Shown in pieces: positions 32,568 through 43,157 of a DNA stretch of 64,000 nt. How positions within the stretch are numbered: the first letter of the stretch is position 1; every line of letters starts with the position of its first letter. Source of the stretch: Rhodospirillales bacterium 24-66-33. GTDB lineage: Bacteria > Pseudomonadota > Alphaproteobacteria > Reyranellales > Reyranellaceae. A model generated the notes under the pieces. That model did no database searches. It was not told the DNA's origin and worked only from the letters and a program-made list of their open reading frames with translations. Made by a program: the position numbers and the translations under genes. The stretch covers positions 39,666 to 103,665 of the forward strand of contig NCHQ01000028.1 of the NCBI GenBank assembly GCA_002281855.1, in the 5' to 3' direction.

Positions 32568-33923
32568 ATGGGCGGCACCGGCGTCATCGACCATTTCCTC
32601 GAAGTCTTCACCCGTTACATCGACAGCGGCTTTGGCCTGCTGAGCGGCGAGGTCGCCTTCATCGCCACCACGCTGATCGTCATCGACGTGACGCTCGCCG
32701 CGCTGTTCTGGAGCTGGGGCGCGGACGACGACATTCTCGCGCGGCTGGTCAAGAAAACCCTGTTCGTCGGCGTCTTCGCCTACCTGATCGGCAACTGGAA
32801 CAACCTCGCCAGGATCATCTTCGAGAGCTTCGCCGGCCTCGGCCTGAAGGCATCCGGCACCGGCTTCACCACGGCCGATCTCCTTCGGCCCGGCAAGGTG
32901 GCGCAGACCGGGCTCGACGCCGGGCGGCCGCTGCTGGAGTCGATCTCCAGCCTGATGGGTTACTGGTCGTTCTTCGAGAACTTCATCCAGATCGCCTGCA
33001 TGCTTTTCGCCTGGGCGCTGGTGCTGCTCGCCTTCTTCATCCTCGCGATCCAGCTCTTCGTGACACTGATCGAGTTCAAGCTGACCACGCTCGCCGGATT
33101 CGTCCTCATACCGTTCGGCCTCTTCGGCAAGAGCGCCTTCATGGCCGAACGGGTGCTGGGCAACGTCATCTCTTCCGGCATCAAGGTGCTGGTACTCGCG
33201 GTCATCATCGGCATCGGCTCGACGCTGTTTTCCGAATTTACCGCCGGCTTCGGCGGCGCAACGCCGACCATCGACCAGGCGATGGCGATCGTGCTCGCCG
33301 CTCTCACACTGCTTGGACTCGGTATCTTCGGTCCAGGTATCGCCAACGGTCTCGTCTCCGGCGGCCCGCAACTCGGCGCCGGAGCTGCTGTCGGGACCGG
33401 CCTGGCTGCCGGTGGCATGGTCGCCGCGGGCGCCGCCACCGTCGGAGCCGTCGCATCCGGCGGCGCTGCTCTGGCGGGCGGCGCCGCTGCCGCCACACGC
33501 GGCGGGGCGGCAGTCGCGGGCGGAGCCTCCACGGCCTACAGCCTTGGCGCGGCCGGTCAGTCTGGCGCGGCCGGTGTCGCCTCAGGTCTTGGTGGCGTTG
33601 CCCGCGCTGGAGCCAGTGCGGCGGGTTCGCCGCTTCGCCGGGCCGCATCCCGCGCCGCCGCGAGCATGAGTTCAAGCTTCTCCGAAGGCGCCAAGTCCGC
33701 CTTCGAGGCGACGGGTGGGTCCTCGACCATGGGCACGATCGGCGGCGACGCCACCGAGGCCGCTTCATCCTCTTCCGCCGCCAGCGGTCCGCCCGCCTGG
33801 GCAAAACGCATGAAACGCTCCCAGAGCATGACCCACGGCGTCCAGGCAGCCGCCCACGCCGTCCGCTCCGGCGACGCCCATGGCGGCGGCTCTTCCGTCA
33901 ACCTCTCCGAAAGTGACCGCTGA
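32568..33923 (+). CDS. trbL: TrbL, VirB6-like polytopic membrane protein
   Basis: This 451-aa protein has at least five membrane spans between residues 20 and 260 (VAFIATTLIVIDVTLAALFW, FAWALVLLAFFILAIQLFVTL, VLVLAVIIGIGSTLF, and a Gly/Ala-rich one after 240), then a Gly/Ala/Ser-rich C-terminal 180 residues. It forms part of the inner-membrane channel. It starts 4 nt after the trbK-like gene and overlaps trbF by TGATG. Confidence 0.92.
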   Translation: MGGTGVIDHFLEVFTRYIDSGFGLLSGEVAFIATTLIVIDVTLAALFWSWGADDDILARLVKKTLFVGVFAYLIGNWNNLARIIFESFAGLGLKASGTGFTTADLLRPGKVAQTGLDAGRPLLESISSLMGYWSFFENFIQIACMLFAWALVLLAFFILAIQLFVTLIEFKLTTLAGFVLIPFGLFGKSAFMAERVLGNVISSGIKVLVLAVIIGIGSTLFSEFTAGFGGATPTIDQAMAIVLAALTLLGLGIFGPGIANGLVSGGPQLGAGAAVGTGLAAGGMVAAGAATVGAVASGGAALAGGAAAATRGGAAVAGGASTAYSLGAAGQSGAAGVASGLGGVARAGASAAGSPLRRAASRAAASMSSSFSEGAKSAFEATGGSSTMGTIGGDATEAASSSSAASGPPAWAKRMKRSQSMTHGVQAAAHAVRSGDAHGGGSSVNLSESDR

Positions 33924-34602
33924 TGTTCAAACGACCCTCGACCCACTACGGCAAGACGCCCCAGCCCGACACGCCCTACCAGAAGGCCGCCCAGGTCTGG
34001 GACGACCGCATCGGCTCAGCCCGCGTGCAGGCGAAGAACTGGCGCCTGATGGCCTTCGGCTCGCTGCTTCTCGCCGGCGGGTTCGCGGCGGCGCTGGTCT
34101 GGCAATCGGCGCGTGGAACAATCGTTCCCTGGGTGGTGCAGGTCGACCGGCTCGGCCAGTCGCAGGCGGTAGCGCCCGCCGTCGCGGACTATCGCCCGAC
34201 CGATCCCCAGATCGCGTGGCACCTGGCCCGCTTCATCGAGCAGGTCCGCTCGATCCCGGCCGACGCCATCATCGTTCGGCAGAACTGGCTTCGAGCCTAT
34301 GACTTCACGACGGACCGAGGCGCGCTGGCGCTCAACGACTATGCACGCTCAAACGATCCCTTCACCAAGGTCGGCCAGCAGCAGATCGCCGTCGACGTCT
34401 CCAGCGTCATCCGGGCGTCACCCGACAGCTTCCGCGTCGCCTGGACCGAGCGTCGATACCAGGACGGCTCGCTCGCAGAAACCTCCCGCTGGACCGCCAT
34501 CCTCACCGTCGTCGTGCAGCCGCCGCGCGACACTGAGCGCCTGCGGAAGAATCCGCTGGGCATCTTCGTCAACGCCATCAACTGGTCACGGGAGCTTGGG
34601 CA

Positions 34603-34606
<4 letters not shown>
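33923..34606 (+). CDS. trbF: TrbF, VirB8-like scaffold protein
   Basis: This 227-aa bitopic protein has one span near residues 38-56 (RLMAFGSLLLAGGFAAALVW) and a periplasmic NTF2-like domain (VPWVVQVDRLG, DAIIVRQNWLRAYDF, VAWTERRYQDG). It nucleates channel assembly. Coupled to trbL and trbG by overlaps. Confidence 0.93.
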
Positions 34607-35648
<1,042 letters not shown>

Positions 35649-35652
<4 letters not shown>

Positions 35653-36866
35653 GCGACAGCGAGGCCCGGAACGAGGAAGAGGACGCGCCGCTCTCCGGAT
35701 CGGTCATCAAGGCGGTCACCCCGATGCGGCTTGGCGCCGACGCGCCGCGCGTCACGCGGCTGTCGCGTAAAGTTCTGGCCGGGATTGGTCTGGTCGCCAG
35801 CGTCGGCCTTGGCGGCGCGCTGATCTACGCGCTTCAGACCCGCGATGGCGGGGGCTCCACAAAGGAGCTTTATTCGACCGAGAACCGCTCCACCGCCGAC
35901 GGCCTGGCCGGCTTACCGCGCGACTATAGTGGTGTGCCGCGGCTCGGACCGCCACTTCCGGGCGACCTCGGCCGGCCGATCCTCGATGCGCAGAACCGCG
36001 GCCAGCCGGTGCCGGCGCCCGGCATTGCGACGCCGAACCCGGGTATCAGTGCCGAGGAACAGCGGCGGCTTCAGGAGATCGAGACTGCCCGGACGAGCCG
36101 GCTGTTTTCTGGAACGGAAAACCGCACCGCGTCGGCGGGCGCTGCGGGGTCCGCGGCAACGGCGCCCCCGCCAACGCCTGATCTCACCAGCCTCGGGCTC
36201 GCGCCACAGCCGGCGACGCCCACGGCGCAGGATCGTCAGCTCGCCTTCCTCAACGCCGCCGTCGATCGTCGGACCGTTTCGCCGGATCGCGTGGCTGCGC
36301 CCGCTTCGCCCAACATCCTGCAGGCGGGAGCCGTCATCGCGGCCGCATTGATCACCGGCATCCGGTCCGATCTGCCGGGTCAGATTACCGCGCAGGTGAC
36401 GGAGAACGTCTATGACAGCCCGACCGGCCGCATCCTGCTCGTGCCCCAGGGGACGCGCCTGATCGGTCAGTACGACAATAGCGTGGGTTTCGGGCAACGT
36501 AGGGTTCTGCTGGTCTGGAACCGGCTCATCCTGCCCAATGGCCGCTCCATCGTGCTCGAGCGCCAGCCAGGCGCGGACGCTGAGGGCTATGCCGGCCTAG
36601 AGGATGGTGTCGACTATCATTGGTGGGATCTCGCCAAGGCGGCCGCGCTCTCGACGCTGCTCGGCGTCGGCGCGGAACTGGCTACTGACGACAATGACCG
36701 TCTCGTGCAGGCCATTCGCGACGGCGGTCAAAAAACCATCAACGACGCTGGCCAACAGATCGTCCGCCGCCAGCTCAACATCGCCCCGACGCTCACCATC
36801 AGGCCCGGCTTTCCGGTGCGCGTGATCGTCACTCGCGATCTCGTCCTTGAACCCTATGGAGGATGA
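35649..36866 (+). CDS. trbI: TrbI, VirB10-like energy-coupling protein
   Basis: This 405-aa protein starts at GTG 35649 (GTGA overlap). It has one N-terminal span (about residues 43-60), a Pro-rich periplasmic stretch, then the TrbI/VirB10 domain (AGAVIAAALITGIRSDLPGQ, VYDSPTGRILLVPQGTRLIG, NRLILPNGRSIVLER, and a final PGFPVRVIVTRDLVLEPY). It links inner and outer membranes. Confidence 0.94.
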
Positions 36867-36869
36867 TCC

Positions 36870-37133
36870 ATGACGAAGTTGAAACTTGGGGCTATTGCCG
36901 ACGACAAGCCGGTCAAGGTCGCGGTCGAACTGCCGGCGGCGGTCCACCGCGAGCTTGTCGCCTATGCGGAGGTGCTTGCGCGCGAGACAGGGCGGCCGGT
37001 CGGCGATCCCGTCAAGTTGATCTCACCCATGGTCGAGCGCTTCATGGCGACGGATCGAGGTTTTGCGAAAGCGCGGCGTGATCCTCAAAATAGTCGCCAG
37101 CCGACACCGACGCCTGGACAGGCGAAAGACTAG
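36870..37133 (+). CDS. DUF2274 domain protein at the trb operon end
   Basis: This 87-aa protein follows trbI after 3 nt, with GGAGG upstream. LKLGAIADDKPVKVAVELPA and LVAYAEVLARETGRP, then KLISPMVERFMATDRGF match DUF2274, the usual last gene of trb operons in Alphaproteobacteria. It has a possible ribbon-helix-helix character. The TAG stop shares the palindrome CTAG with the LysR stop on the other strand. Confidence 0.9.
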   Translation: MTKLKLGAIADDKPVKVAVELPAAVHRELVAYAEVLARETGRPVGDPVKLISPMVERFMATDRGFAKARRDPQNSRQPTPTPGQAKD

Positions 37134-38047
37134 CTGCTGATCTCACCGTCAGGGTGATGGCCTGCCACGCTGGACATAATCCTTGCAAGGCTCAACAGCC
37201 GCCGAAGGGCTGGATTATCGTTCTGCGGCGACCAGATCGCGCAGAACGGCAGGATTTCGCCGGCCAGCGGCCGGTAGACCACACCTGGAAAGCGCGCGGC
37301 CGTGGTCGCCTCGCTGGTCAGGGTGAGACCCCGGCCTATGGCGACCAAGTGCATCAAATTATCCCTGCCGACACCCTGACGCTCGACGCTCGGATGATGG
37401 CCCAACTCGGCGAGATGCTTGACCAGATAGTCGTGAATCTCGGGTCCGGGGTCGGCCTCACTGACGATGAAGTGCCGCTCCCGAAGATCGGCCCAGGAAA
37501 TTTCATCCTTTAGCGTCAATTCGTGATTGCTCGGCAACGCCACGTAGACCCGCTCATTCCACAGGTGGATCCTATCGCATTCGTCTGCGACCGGCTCGCC
37601 GGTCAGGAACGCTACATCCGTTTGGTGCCGTTGAATCGCAGTAATATGATCGCTCGGCCCACCCTCCACGATATCCGGGCGAACGCCCGGATTCCCAGCC
37701 ACATAGGCGCGAAGCAGGTCGGCGAGGAAACCCGATGCGAGGGACGTGAATATGCCGATGCGCACGACGCCCGATTCGCCGCGCCCAAATGCCCCCGCGT
37801 CGATCGCCGCATGACCTACCTGTCTGATGGCTTTGCGCGCGCGGACGAGGAACCTCTGGCCTGCATGAGTGAGATTGACGCCGCCGTGATGGCGAATGAA
37901 AAGAGCCGCCCCGATTTCGTCTTCCAGATCCCGGATACGTCGGCTGATGGCAGATTCCTGAACGTCCAACGCCCTCGCCGCACCTCGAAAGCTTCCACGC
38001 TCGGCAGCCGCAATAACGTAGCGAAGATGGCGCAGCTCGATTGTCAG
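37130..38047 (-). CDS. LysR-family regulator with apparent CTG start
   Basis: This is a LysR-type regulator. Reading back from the canonical frame restores LRYVIAAAERGSFRGAARALDV, the first helix-turn-helix helices, which a TTG start at 37969 would remove. The only plausible start that keeps them is CTG at 38047, with AAAGGAAG upstream, giving 305 aa, the normal length. Effector-domain motifs include VVRIGIFTSLASGFLADLL and VAFLTGEP. The gene converges on DUF2274 with a shared CTAG. A tRNA-Leu-like fragment 25 nt upstream suggests that a rearrangement replaced its original start region. The target is unknown. Confidence 0.78.
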   Translation of the reverse strand: MTIELRHLRYVIAAAERGSFRGAARALDVQESAISRRIRDLEDEIGAALFIRHHGGVNLTHAGQRFLVRARKAIRQVGHAAIDAGAFGRGESGVVRIGIFTSLASGFLADLLRAYVAGNPGVRPDIVEGGPSDHITAIQRHQTDVAFLTGEPVADECDRIHLWNERVYVALPSNHELTLKDEISWADLRERHFIVSEADPGPEIHDYLVKHLAELGHHPSVERQGVGRDNLMHLVAIGRGLTLTSEATTAARFPGVVYRPLAGEILPFCAIWSPQNDNPALRRLLSLARIMSSVAGHHPDGEISS

Positions 38048-38071
38048 GGGACCTTCTTCCTTTGTTGGAGG

Positions 38072-38115
38072 GCGGACGTAGCGGAATTGGCAGATGCGAC
38101 AGATTGAAATTCTGC
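38072..38115 (+). pseudogene. tRNA-Leu-like 5' half fragment
   Basis: From GCGGACG (acceptor) through a class II D-arm (GCGGAATTGGCAGATGC) to an anticodon-stem-like CAGA TTGAAAT TCTG, about 44 nt match the 5' half of tRNA-Leu. The variable arm, T-arm and 3' acceptor strand are absent. The anticodon-loop sequence is not a leucine one, so this is decayed. Confidence 0.55.
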
Positions 38116-38252
38116 CGCTGATGCTGTGGACGGCTCTCCAACCACGCGGCTGCGTACGCTTCCGCGTTTGAGCTTGCGGCGAGCCTGCTGCTCAAAAGGG
38201 CAACACTGCTCCCCTTCTCCAAAATCGAACGTGGCATCCCCCCAGACCAGCC

Positions 38253-38295
38253 TTGCCATTTCAATGTAGACGCATTATGTGAGTAATCAATTACT
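38253..38295 (+). promoter_or_regulatory. Promoter and operator of the TetR/efflux unit
   Basis: TTGCCA near 38253 and an ATTATG/TATGTG hexamer 16-17 nt on resemble a sigma-70 promoter. AGTAATCAATTACT at 38282-38295 is an inverted repeat (6+2+6) between promoter and start, well placed as the operator of the TetR protein it precedes. Confidence 0.55.
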
Positions 38296-38317
38296 ATCTA
38301 TTTCGAGGGGACACGCG

Positions 38318-38926
38318 ATGCCATCCAGGCCTAGAAACCTTCCAGCCGATGAGCGTCGGGCCGTCACGGTGGAGACGGTTGTCGAGCTGGCCGCCGAACA
38401 GAATCCAAGCGAAATCACAACTGCCGCCATCGCCAAGCGAATGAACCTCACGCAGGGGGCGCTGTTTCGTCATTTCCCAAGCAAGGATGCAATCTGGGAG
38501 GCGGTAATCGCCTGGGTCGCCGAGCGTCTATTGGCGCGGGTCGATCGGGCCATAGAGGCGGCGGGATCGCCGCTGTCGGCCCTGGAAGCGGTGTTCATGA
38601 CCCACATCGAATTCGTCGCCGCACATCCCGGGGTACCGCGCATGATATTTGGCGAACTGCAGCGTGCCGAGGATACAGCCGCCAAGCGCATGGCACGAGC
38701 GCTGATCGGACGTTATGGAGAGCGACTCGTCACTCTGATCGAAGCGGGCAAGGCTCAGGGCGTACTGGCGCGCGAGGTTGATACCGCCGCATCGGCCACG
38801 CTCTTCATTGGCACTATACAAGGGCTGGTGATGCAGTCGTTGCTGGCTGGAAATACAGACCTGATACGTGCACAGGCACCGGCGATCTTTGCCATCTACA
38901 GTCGCGCGATCAGGAGTGTGCAGTGA
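38318..38926 (+). CDS. TetR/AcrR-family repressor
   Basis: Start at ATG 38318 (GAGGGG upstream) rather than 38279. The 202-aa protein has the TetR helix-turn-helix ITTAAIAKRMNLTQGALFRHFPSKDAIWEAV (about residues 30-58, split here only for description) and a C-terminal ligand domain of AcrR/YbiH-type (HPGVPRMIFGELQRAEDTAA). It precedes the efflux genes on the same strand by 214 nt and likely represses itself and them until a substrate binds. The palindrome at 38282 is a candidate operator. Confidence 0.86.
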   Translation: MPSRPRNLPADERRAVTVETVVELAAEQNPSEITTAAIAKRMNLTQGALFRHFPSKDAIWEAVIAWVAERLLARVDRAIEAAGSPLSALEAVFMTHIEFVAAHPGVPRMIFGELQRAEDTAAKRMARALIGRYGERLVTLIEAGKAQGVLAREVDTAASATLFIGTIQGLVMQSLLAGNTDLIRAQAPAIFAIYSRAIRSVQ

Positions 38927-39140
38927 AACTGCCGTCCCTATACCTACAAGATCGGACCCAGCCCGGCCGAAGATCGACAGCTGTGACCATCGACTCCCGC
39001 CTCACGCCCGCTGGTTCGCGCCATCAGCGCAAGAGCGGACGCGCCTCGACACAAGTGCACGTCAGTCGTCCAACTTGGCTTTTCGACCACGATCGGTTCT
39101 CGACCAAGGTCGGGCAGTCGTCCCGAATGGGGACCCAACG

Positions 39141-40175
39141 ATGAAAACTCCGGGCATCCTCACTAGCAAGATTCTCTGGATAGCGCTCGCCGTCACCGCG
39201 ATCGCCGTCGGTGGCCTGTCGCTGCTCTGGCTGATGCACGACCGCAGCAATCCCGATGTGCTACGCCTGTACGGAAACGTCGACATCCGTGAAGTAGAAC
39301 TTTCTTTCCGACAACCCGGACGCATGGTGAGCATGGCTCTCGATGAGGGCGACGCGGTCATCGCCGGCACCGTGATGGCCCGGCTGGACGCCGAGCCTTA
39401 TCGCCAGAAGCAGGCTGCGGCACAGGCCGAACTCCGCGCAGCGGAGGCTGACCTGGACAAGTTGCGTAGTGGCAACCGGCCCCAGGAAATTGCACAGGCG
39501 CAGGAACGCGTGAGCCAGACCCAGGCGGCCTTTCGCGAAGCCGAGCGCAACTTCAACCGTCAGAATACCTTGCTCAAATCGGGCACCAGCAGCCAACGGA
39601 CCGTCGACGCCGCACGGGCGACGCACGACCAGACCGCGGCCGACCTGGCTTCGGCCAAGGCGGCACTGTCGCTGGCCAAAGATGGATTCCGCAGCGAGGA
39701 CATCGCTGCTGGCGTGGCGCGAGTAGCCGTGGCCGAGGCAGCGTTGGCGCAGGCGCGCATTGCGCTGACAGACACCGAACTTGTGGCGCCCAGCAACGGC
39801 ACCGTGATTGCACGGGTACGCGAACCTGGCAGCATGGTGGCGAGCAACACGCCCGTCTACACTCTGAGCTTGCGAGACCCGGTCTACGTGCGCGCCTATG
39901 TCAGCGAGTCTGGCCTCGGCCGCATCGCGCCGGGGGCGCCGGTGCGCGTTCAGACCGATTCACCCGACAAAGTCTATCACGGTCAGGTCGGTTTCATCTC
40001 GCCACGTGCGGAATTCACCCCCAAGACCGTGGAGACCACCGACTTACGCACCGATCTGGTCTACCGGCTGCGCCTGGTCATTACCGATGCCGACGAGGGC
40101 CTGCGTCAGGGCATGCCGGTGACGGTCGATGTCGACACTGCCCAGACCGACGACAAACGCGCTCAAGGTAAATGA
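39141..40175 (+). CDS. HlyD/YbhG-type membrane fusion protein
   Basis: This 344-aa protein has one N-terminal span (ILWIALAVTAIAVGGLSLLW), the biotinyl/lipoyl halves (VDIREVELSFRQPGRM and LVAPSNGTVIARVREPGSMV) around a long helical hairpin rich in AQAE/DLAS repeats, and a beta-barrel (VYVRAYVSESGLGRIAPG). It joins an inner-membrane ABC pump to an outer-membrane channel. The next gene starts 1 nt past its stop. The 38927-39140 gap has no credible gene. Confidence 0.88.
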   Translation: MKTPGILTSKILWIALAVTAIAVGGLSLLWLMHDRSNPDVLRLYGNVDIREVELSFRQPGRMVSMALDEGDAVIAGTVMARLDAEPYRQKQAAAQAELRAAEADLDKLRSGNRPQEIAQAQERVSQTQAAFREAERNFNRQNTLLKSGTSSQRTVDAARATHDQTAADLASAKAALSLAKDGFRSEDIAAGVARVAVAEAALAQARIALTDTELVAPSNGTVIARVREPGSMVASNTPVYTLSLRDPVYVRAYVSESGLGRIAPGAPVRVQTDSPDKVYHGQVGFISPRAEFTPKTVETTDLRTDLVYRLRLVITDADEGLRQGMPVTVDVDTAQTDDKRAQGK

Positions 40176-40176
40176 G

Positions 40177-41967
40177 ATGAGTGCGCACACCGCCATCGAT
40201 ACGCCGCGCGGACGCGGCAAGGACGCCCCTGCCGTCGTCATCGAGAGCGTCGCCAAGCACTTCGGCGAGGTTCAGGCCCTGCGTGGCTTCAGCGCCAAGA
40301 TCCACTACGGTCGCCTTACCGGCCTGGTCGGACCCGACGGCGCGGGCAAGACCACGCTGATGCGGATCATGACCGGGTTGCTGGTACCTGACGGCGGCAG
40401 CGTCACACTGGCCGGCTTCGACGTGGTCAAGGACAATGACGCCATCCATATCGTCAGCGGCTACATGCCGCAGCGCTTCGGCCTCTACGAAGATCTGTCG
40501 GTGATGGAGAACATGCGCCTGTACGCGCAACTACGCGGTATGGACGCCGATCAACACACCAACATCTTCGAAAGCCTGCTCGACTTCACCCGCCTTGGTC
40601 CGTTCACTAAACGCCTCGCGGGCAAGCTCTCCGGCGGCATGAAGCAAAAGCTGGGACTGGCGTGCGCGTTGATGGCGAAACCTGAAGTGCTGCTGCTGGA
40701 CGAGCCCAGCGTCGGCGTCGATCCGGTCAGCCGCCAGGATCTGTGGCGCATGGTGCAGGAACTCACCGATGACGGCATGGCCGTGGTCTGGTCGACAGCC
40801 TATCTCGACGAGGCCGAGCGCTGCGAGAGTGTGCTTCTGCTCAACGAAGGCAAACTCGAGTTCGACGGCCCGCCGCAAGAGCTCACTGATCGCCTTAAGG
40901 AGCGCAGCTTCCGCCTGACAGGAGTCAGCGACGAGCGCCGCGCTGTGTTGTCGCGGGCACTGAATCTTGGCACCGTCGGCGACGGCGTGATCCAGGGTGA
41001 CTCCGTACGCGTGGTATTGCGCGAGGATGCCGGACGCGAAGAGGTTGATGCGCTGGCCGATGAGGTCGGTGCGAAACTCGAGCCCGTGCAGGCGCGCTTC
41101 GAGGACGCCTTCATCGATCTGCTCGGCGGCGGTCCCGGCGGCACTTCGGCCCTGGCCGAACGTATGGACGAGGTCAAACTCGATTCGGACATCGCGGTGT
41201 CCTGTCTGAACCTGACCAAGCGCTTCGGCGATTTCACCGCCACCGACAACGTCAGTTTCGAGGTCCAGAGGGGCGAGATCTTCGGACTGCTCGGGCCTAA
41301 CGGCGCCGGCAAGTCGACGACCTTCAAGATGCTCTGTGGGCTGCTGAAACCGACCGAAGGCGAGGCGCACGTGGTCGGACTCGATCTGCGCCGCGCCACG
41401 GGAGCGGCCAAGAGCCAGCTCGGCTACATGGCACAGAAGTTCTCCCTGTACGGATTGCTGACGGTGAAGCAGAATCTGGAATTTTCTGCCGGCGTCTACG
41501 GGTTGGAGGGCGCTATCAAGCGCGAGCGCATCGACGAGATGATCGAGACCTTCGACCTGAAGCAATACCTCACCACCTCGCCGGACGCGCTGCCGTTGGG
41601 CTTCAGGCAGCGCCTGGCTCTGGCTTGTGCGCTAATGCACCGTCCACCGGTGATGTTCCTCGACGAACCGACCTCCGGCGTCGATCCGATTACCCGGCGC
41701 GAGTTCTGGACCCACATCAACGGCCTGGCCCGCAAGGGCGTGACGGTGATGGTCACCACCCATTTCATGGACGAGGCCGAGTACTGCGACCGCGTGGCAC
41801 TAATGTACCGCGCGAAGCTGATCGCCCTCGACACGCCTGACGCGCTCAAGCGCGCTTCCAGAAGCGACAAGCACCCCGATCCGACGATGGAGGACGCCTT
41901 TATTCATCTGGTCGAGTCGGCGGATATGGAAGACCAGGCGCGCGCAGACGCCAAGGCGGCGGCATGA
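40177..41967 (+). CDS. Duplicated ABC ATPase (YbhF-type)
   Basis: This 596-aa protein carries two full nucleotide-binding domains. The first has a Walker A region GPDGAGKTTLMRIM (G-P-D-G variant) and signature LSGGMKQKLGLACALM; the second has LGPNGAGKSTTFKMLCG, a weaker signature region (LPLGFRQRLALACALM) and DEPTSGVDPITRRE. The join is near residue 330. It energises export by the two permeases downstream and overlaps the first by ATGA. Related to ybhF/rbbA-type drug exporters. Confidence 0.9.
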   Translation: MSAHTAIDTPRGRGKDAPAVVIESVAKHFGEVQALRGFSAKIHYGRLTGLVGPDGAGKTTLMRIMTGLLVPDGGSVTLAGFDVVKDNDAIHIVSGYMPQRFGLYEDLSVMENMRLYAQLRGMDADQHTNIFESLLDFTRLGPFTKRLAGKLSGGMKQKLGLACALMAKPEVLLLDEPSVGVDPVSRQDLWRMVQELTDDGMAVVWSTAYLDEAERCESVLLLNEGKLEFDGPPQELTDRLKERSFRLTGVSDERRAVLSRALNLGTVGDGVIQGDSVRVVLREDAGREEVDALADEVGAKLEPVQARFEDAFIDLLGGGPGGTSALAERMDEVKLDSDIAVSCLNLTKRFGDFTATDNVSFEVQRGEIFGLLGPNGAGKSTTFKMLCGLLKPTEGEAHVVGLDLRRATGAAKSQLGYMAQKFSLYGLLTVKQNLEFSAGVYGLEGAIKRERIDEMIETFDLKQYLTTSPDALPLGFRQRLALACALMHRPPVMFLDEPTSGVDPITRREFWTHINGLARKGVTVMVTTHFMDEAEYCDRVALMYRAKLIALDTPDALKRASRSDKHPDPTMEDAFIHLVESADMEDQARADAKAAA

Positions 41968-43154
41968 ACAGTGAAATCACCGATATTCGCGCAGGCGAAA
42001 CCTCCTGGGAACAGGCCAGCCGGGAACAAGCCGGCCACAAATTCGACTGGCGGCGTCTGATCGCGCTGGTGCGCAAGGAAAGCCTGCAGGCGATGCGTGA
42101 TCCGTCCACTATCCTGATCGCCTTCGTGCTGCCTGTGGTGCTGCTATTCCTGTTCGCTTATGCGGTGTCGCTGGACGTGCGTGAAGTGCGCATCGGCGTG
42201 GTGCTGGAATCCGATTCTGCCTCCGCACAGTCGCTGGCTGCCGCATTTGCCGGCACCCGCTACCTGAAAGTCACGCCCGCACGTGACCGCCGCGAGATTG
42301 CCGACCAGGTGGTGTCCGGCAAGCTGCGCGGCTTTGTCGTGATTCCACAGGATTTCGAACGCCGGCTGGCGTCTCCCGTACCGCAACCACTGGTACAGGT
42401 GATCACCGACGGTTCGCAGCCGAACACGGCCAATTTTGTCGCCAGCTATGCGCAGGGCGTGGTGCAGAACTGGGGGGCGGGTCGCAGCGGCGGCGCACCG
42501 ACAGCGGCCATCGAGCTGGAACCGCGCTTCTGGTTCAACGCCGAACTGGAGAGCCGCCGTTCTTTGGTGCCTGGCGCCATCGCGATCGTGATGACCATCA
42601 TCGGCACCATGCTTACGGCGCTGGTGGTCGCGCGCGAATGGGAGCGCGGGACGATGGAGGCAGTCCTGTCGACCCCGGCTTCGGTGGTGGAGATCCTAAT
42701 CGGCAAACTGATGCCTTATTTCGTCCTGGGTATGATCGCGACATTAGGCTCTGCGGCGCTTGCGATCTTCGTGTTCGACGTACCGTTGCGCGGCTCATTG
42801 CTGGCATTGCTGCTCTTGTCGGCGGTGTTCCTGATTCCCGCGCTTGGCCAGGGCCTGCTTATCTCGGCGGTCACCAAGAACCAGTTCCTCGCCTCGCAGA
42901 TCGCGCTGTTCTCCGGCTTCCTGCCGTCCTTCCTGCTCTCCGGCTTCCTGTTCGAGATCGACGCCATGCCGACGTGGATCCAGGCCATCACCTACCTGAT
43001 ACCGGCGCGCTACTTCGTCTCCTCACTGCAAACCGTGTTCCTGGCGGGCGACGTCTGGGCGGTGTTTTGGCCGAATCTGGCGGCGATGGCGGCGATTGGC
43101 GTGTTCTTTTTCATCATCGCCAAGCGCAAGACACGTAAGAACCTGGAGGACTGA
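41964..43154 (+). CDS. ABC-2 permease (YbhS-type)
   Basis: This 396-aa ABC-2 type permease has a first span near residues 50-68 (FVLPVVLLFLFAYAVSLDVR), a large periplasmic loop (about 70-200) and five further spans (MTIIGTMLTALVVAREWERG, IATLGSAALAIFVF, ALLLLSAVFLIPALGQGLLI, YLIPARYFVSSLQTVFLAG). It pairs with the next permease as a heterodimer. 4-nt overlap with the ATPase gene. Confidence 0.9.
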   Translation: MNSEITDIRAGETSWEQASREQAGHKFDWRRLIALVRKESLQAMRDPSTILIAFVLPVVLLFLFAYAVSLDVREVRIGVVLESDSASAQSLAAAFAGTRYLKVTPARDRREIADQVVSGKLRGFVVIPQDFERRLASPVPQPLVQVITDGSQPNTANFVASYAQGVVQNWGAGRSGGAPTAAIELEPRFWFNAELESRRSLVPGAIAIVMTIIGTMLTALVVAREWERGTMEAVLSTPASVVEILIGKLMPYFVLGMIATLGSAALAIFVFDVPLRGSLLALLLLSAVFLIPALGQGLLISAVTKNQFLASQIALFSGFLPSFLLSGFLFEIDAMPTWIQAITYLIPARYFVSSLQTVFLAGDVWAVFWPNLAAMAAIGVFFFIIAKRKTRKNLED

Positions 43155-43157
43155 GTG

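Noticed and set aside
38072..38115. A functional tRNA-Leu
   Set aside because: The variable arm, T-arm and 3' acceptor are missing and the anticodon loop is not a leucine one.
38044..38259. A 71-codon minus frame before LysR
   Set aside because: Its C-terminal part is the translation of the tRNA-like fragment; no known family and no good ribosome-binding site.
38923..39144. A 73-codon frame between TetR and the MFP gene
   Set aside because: It overlaps the TetR stop but shows no family pattern, and it ends inside the true MFP start.
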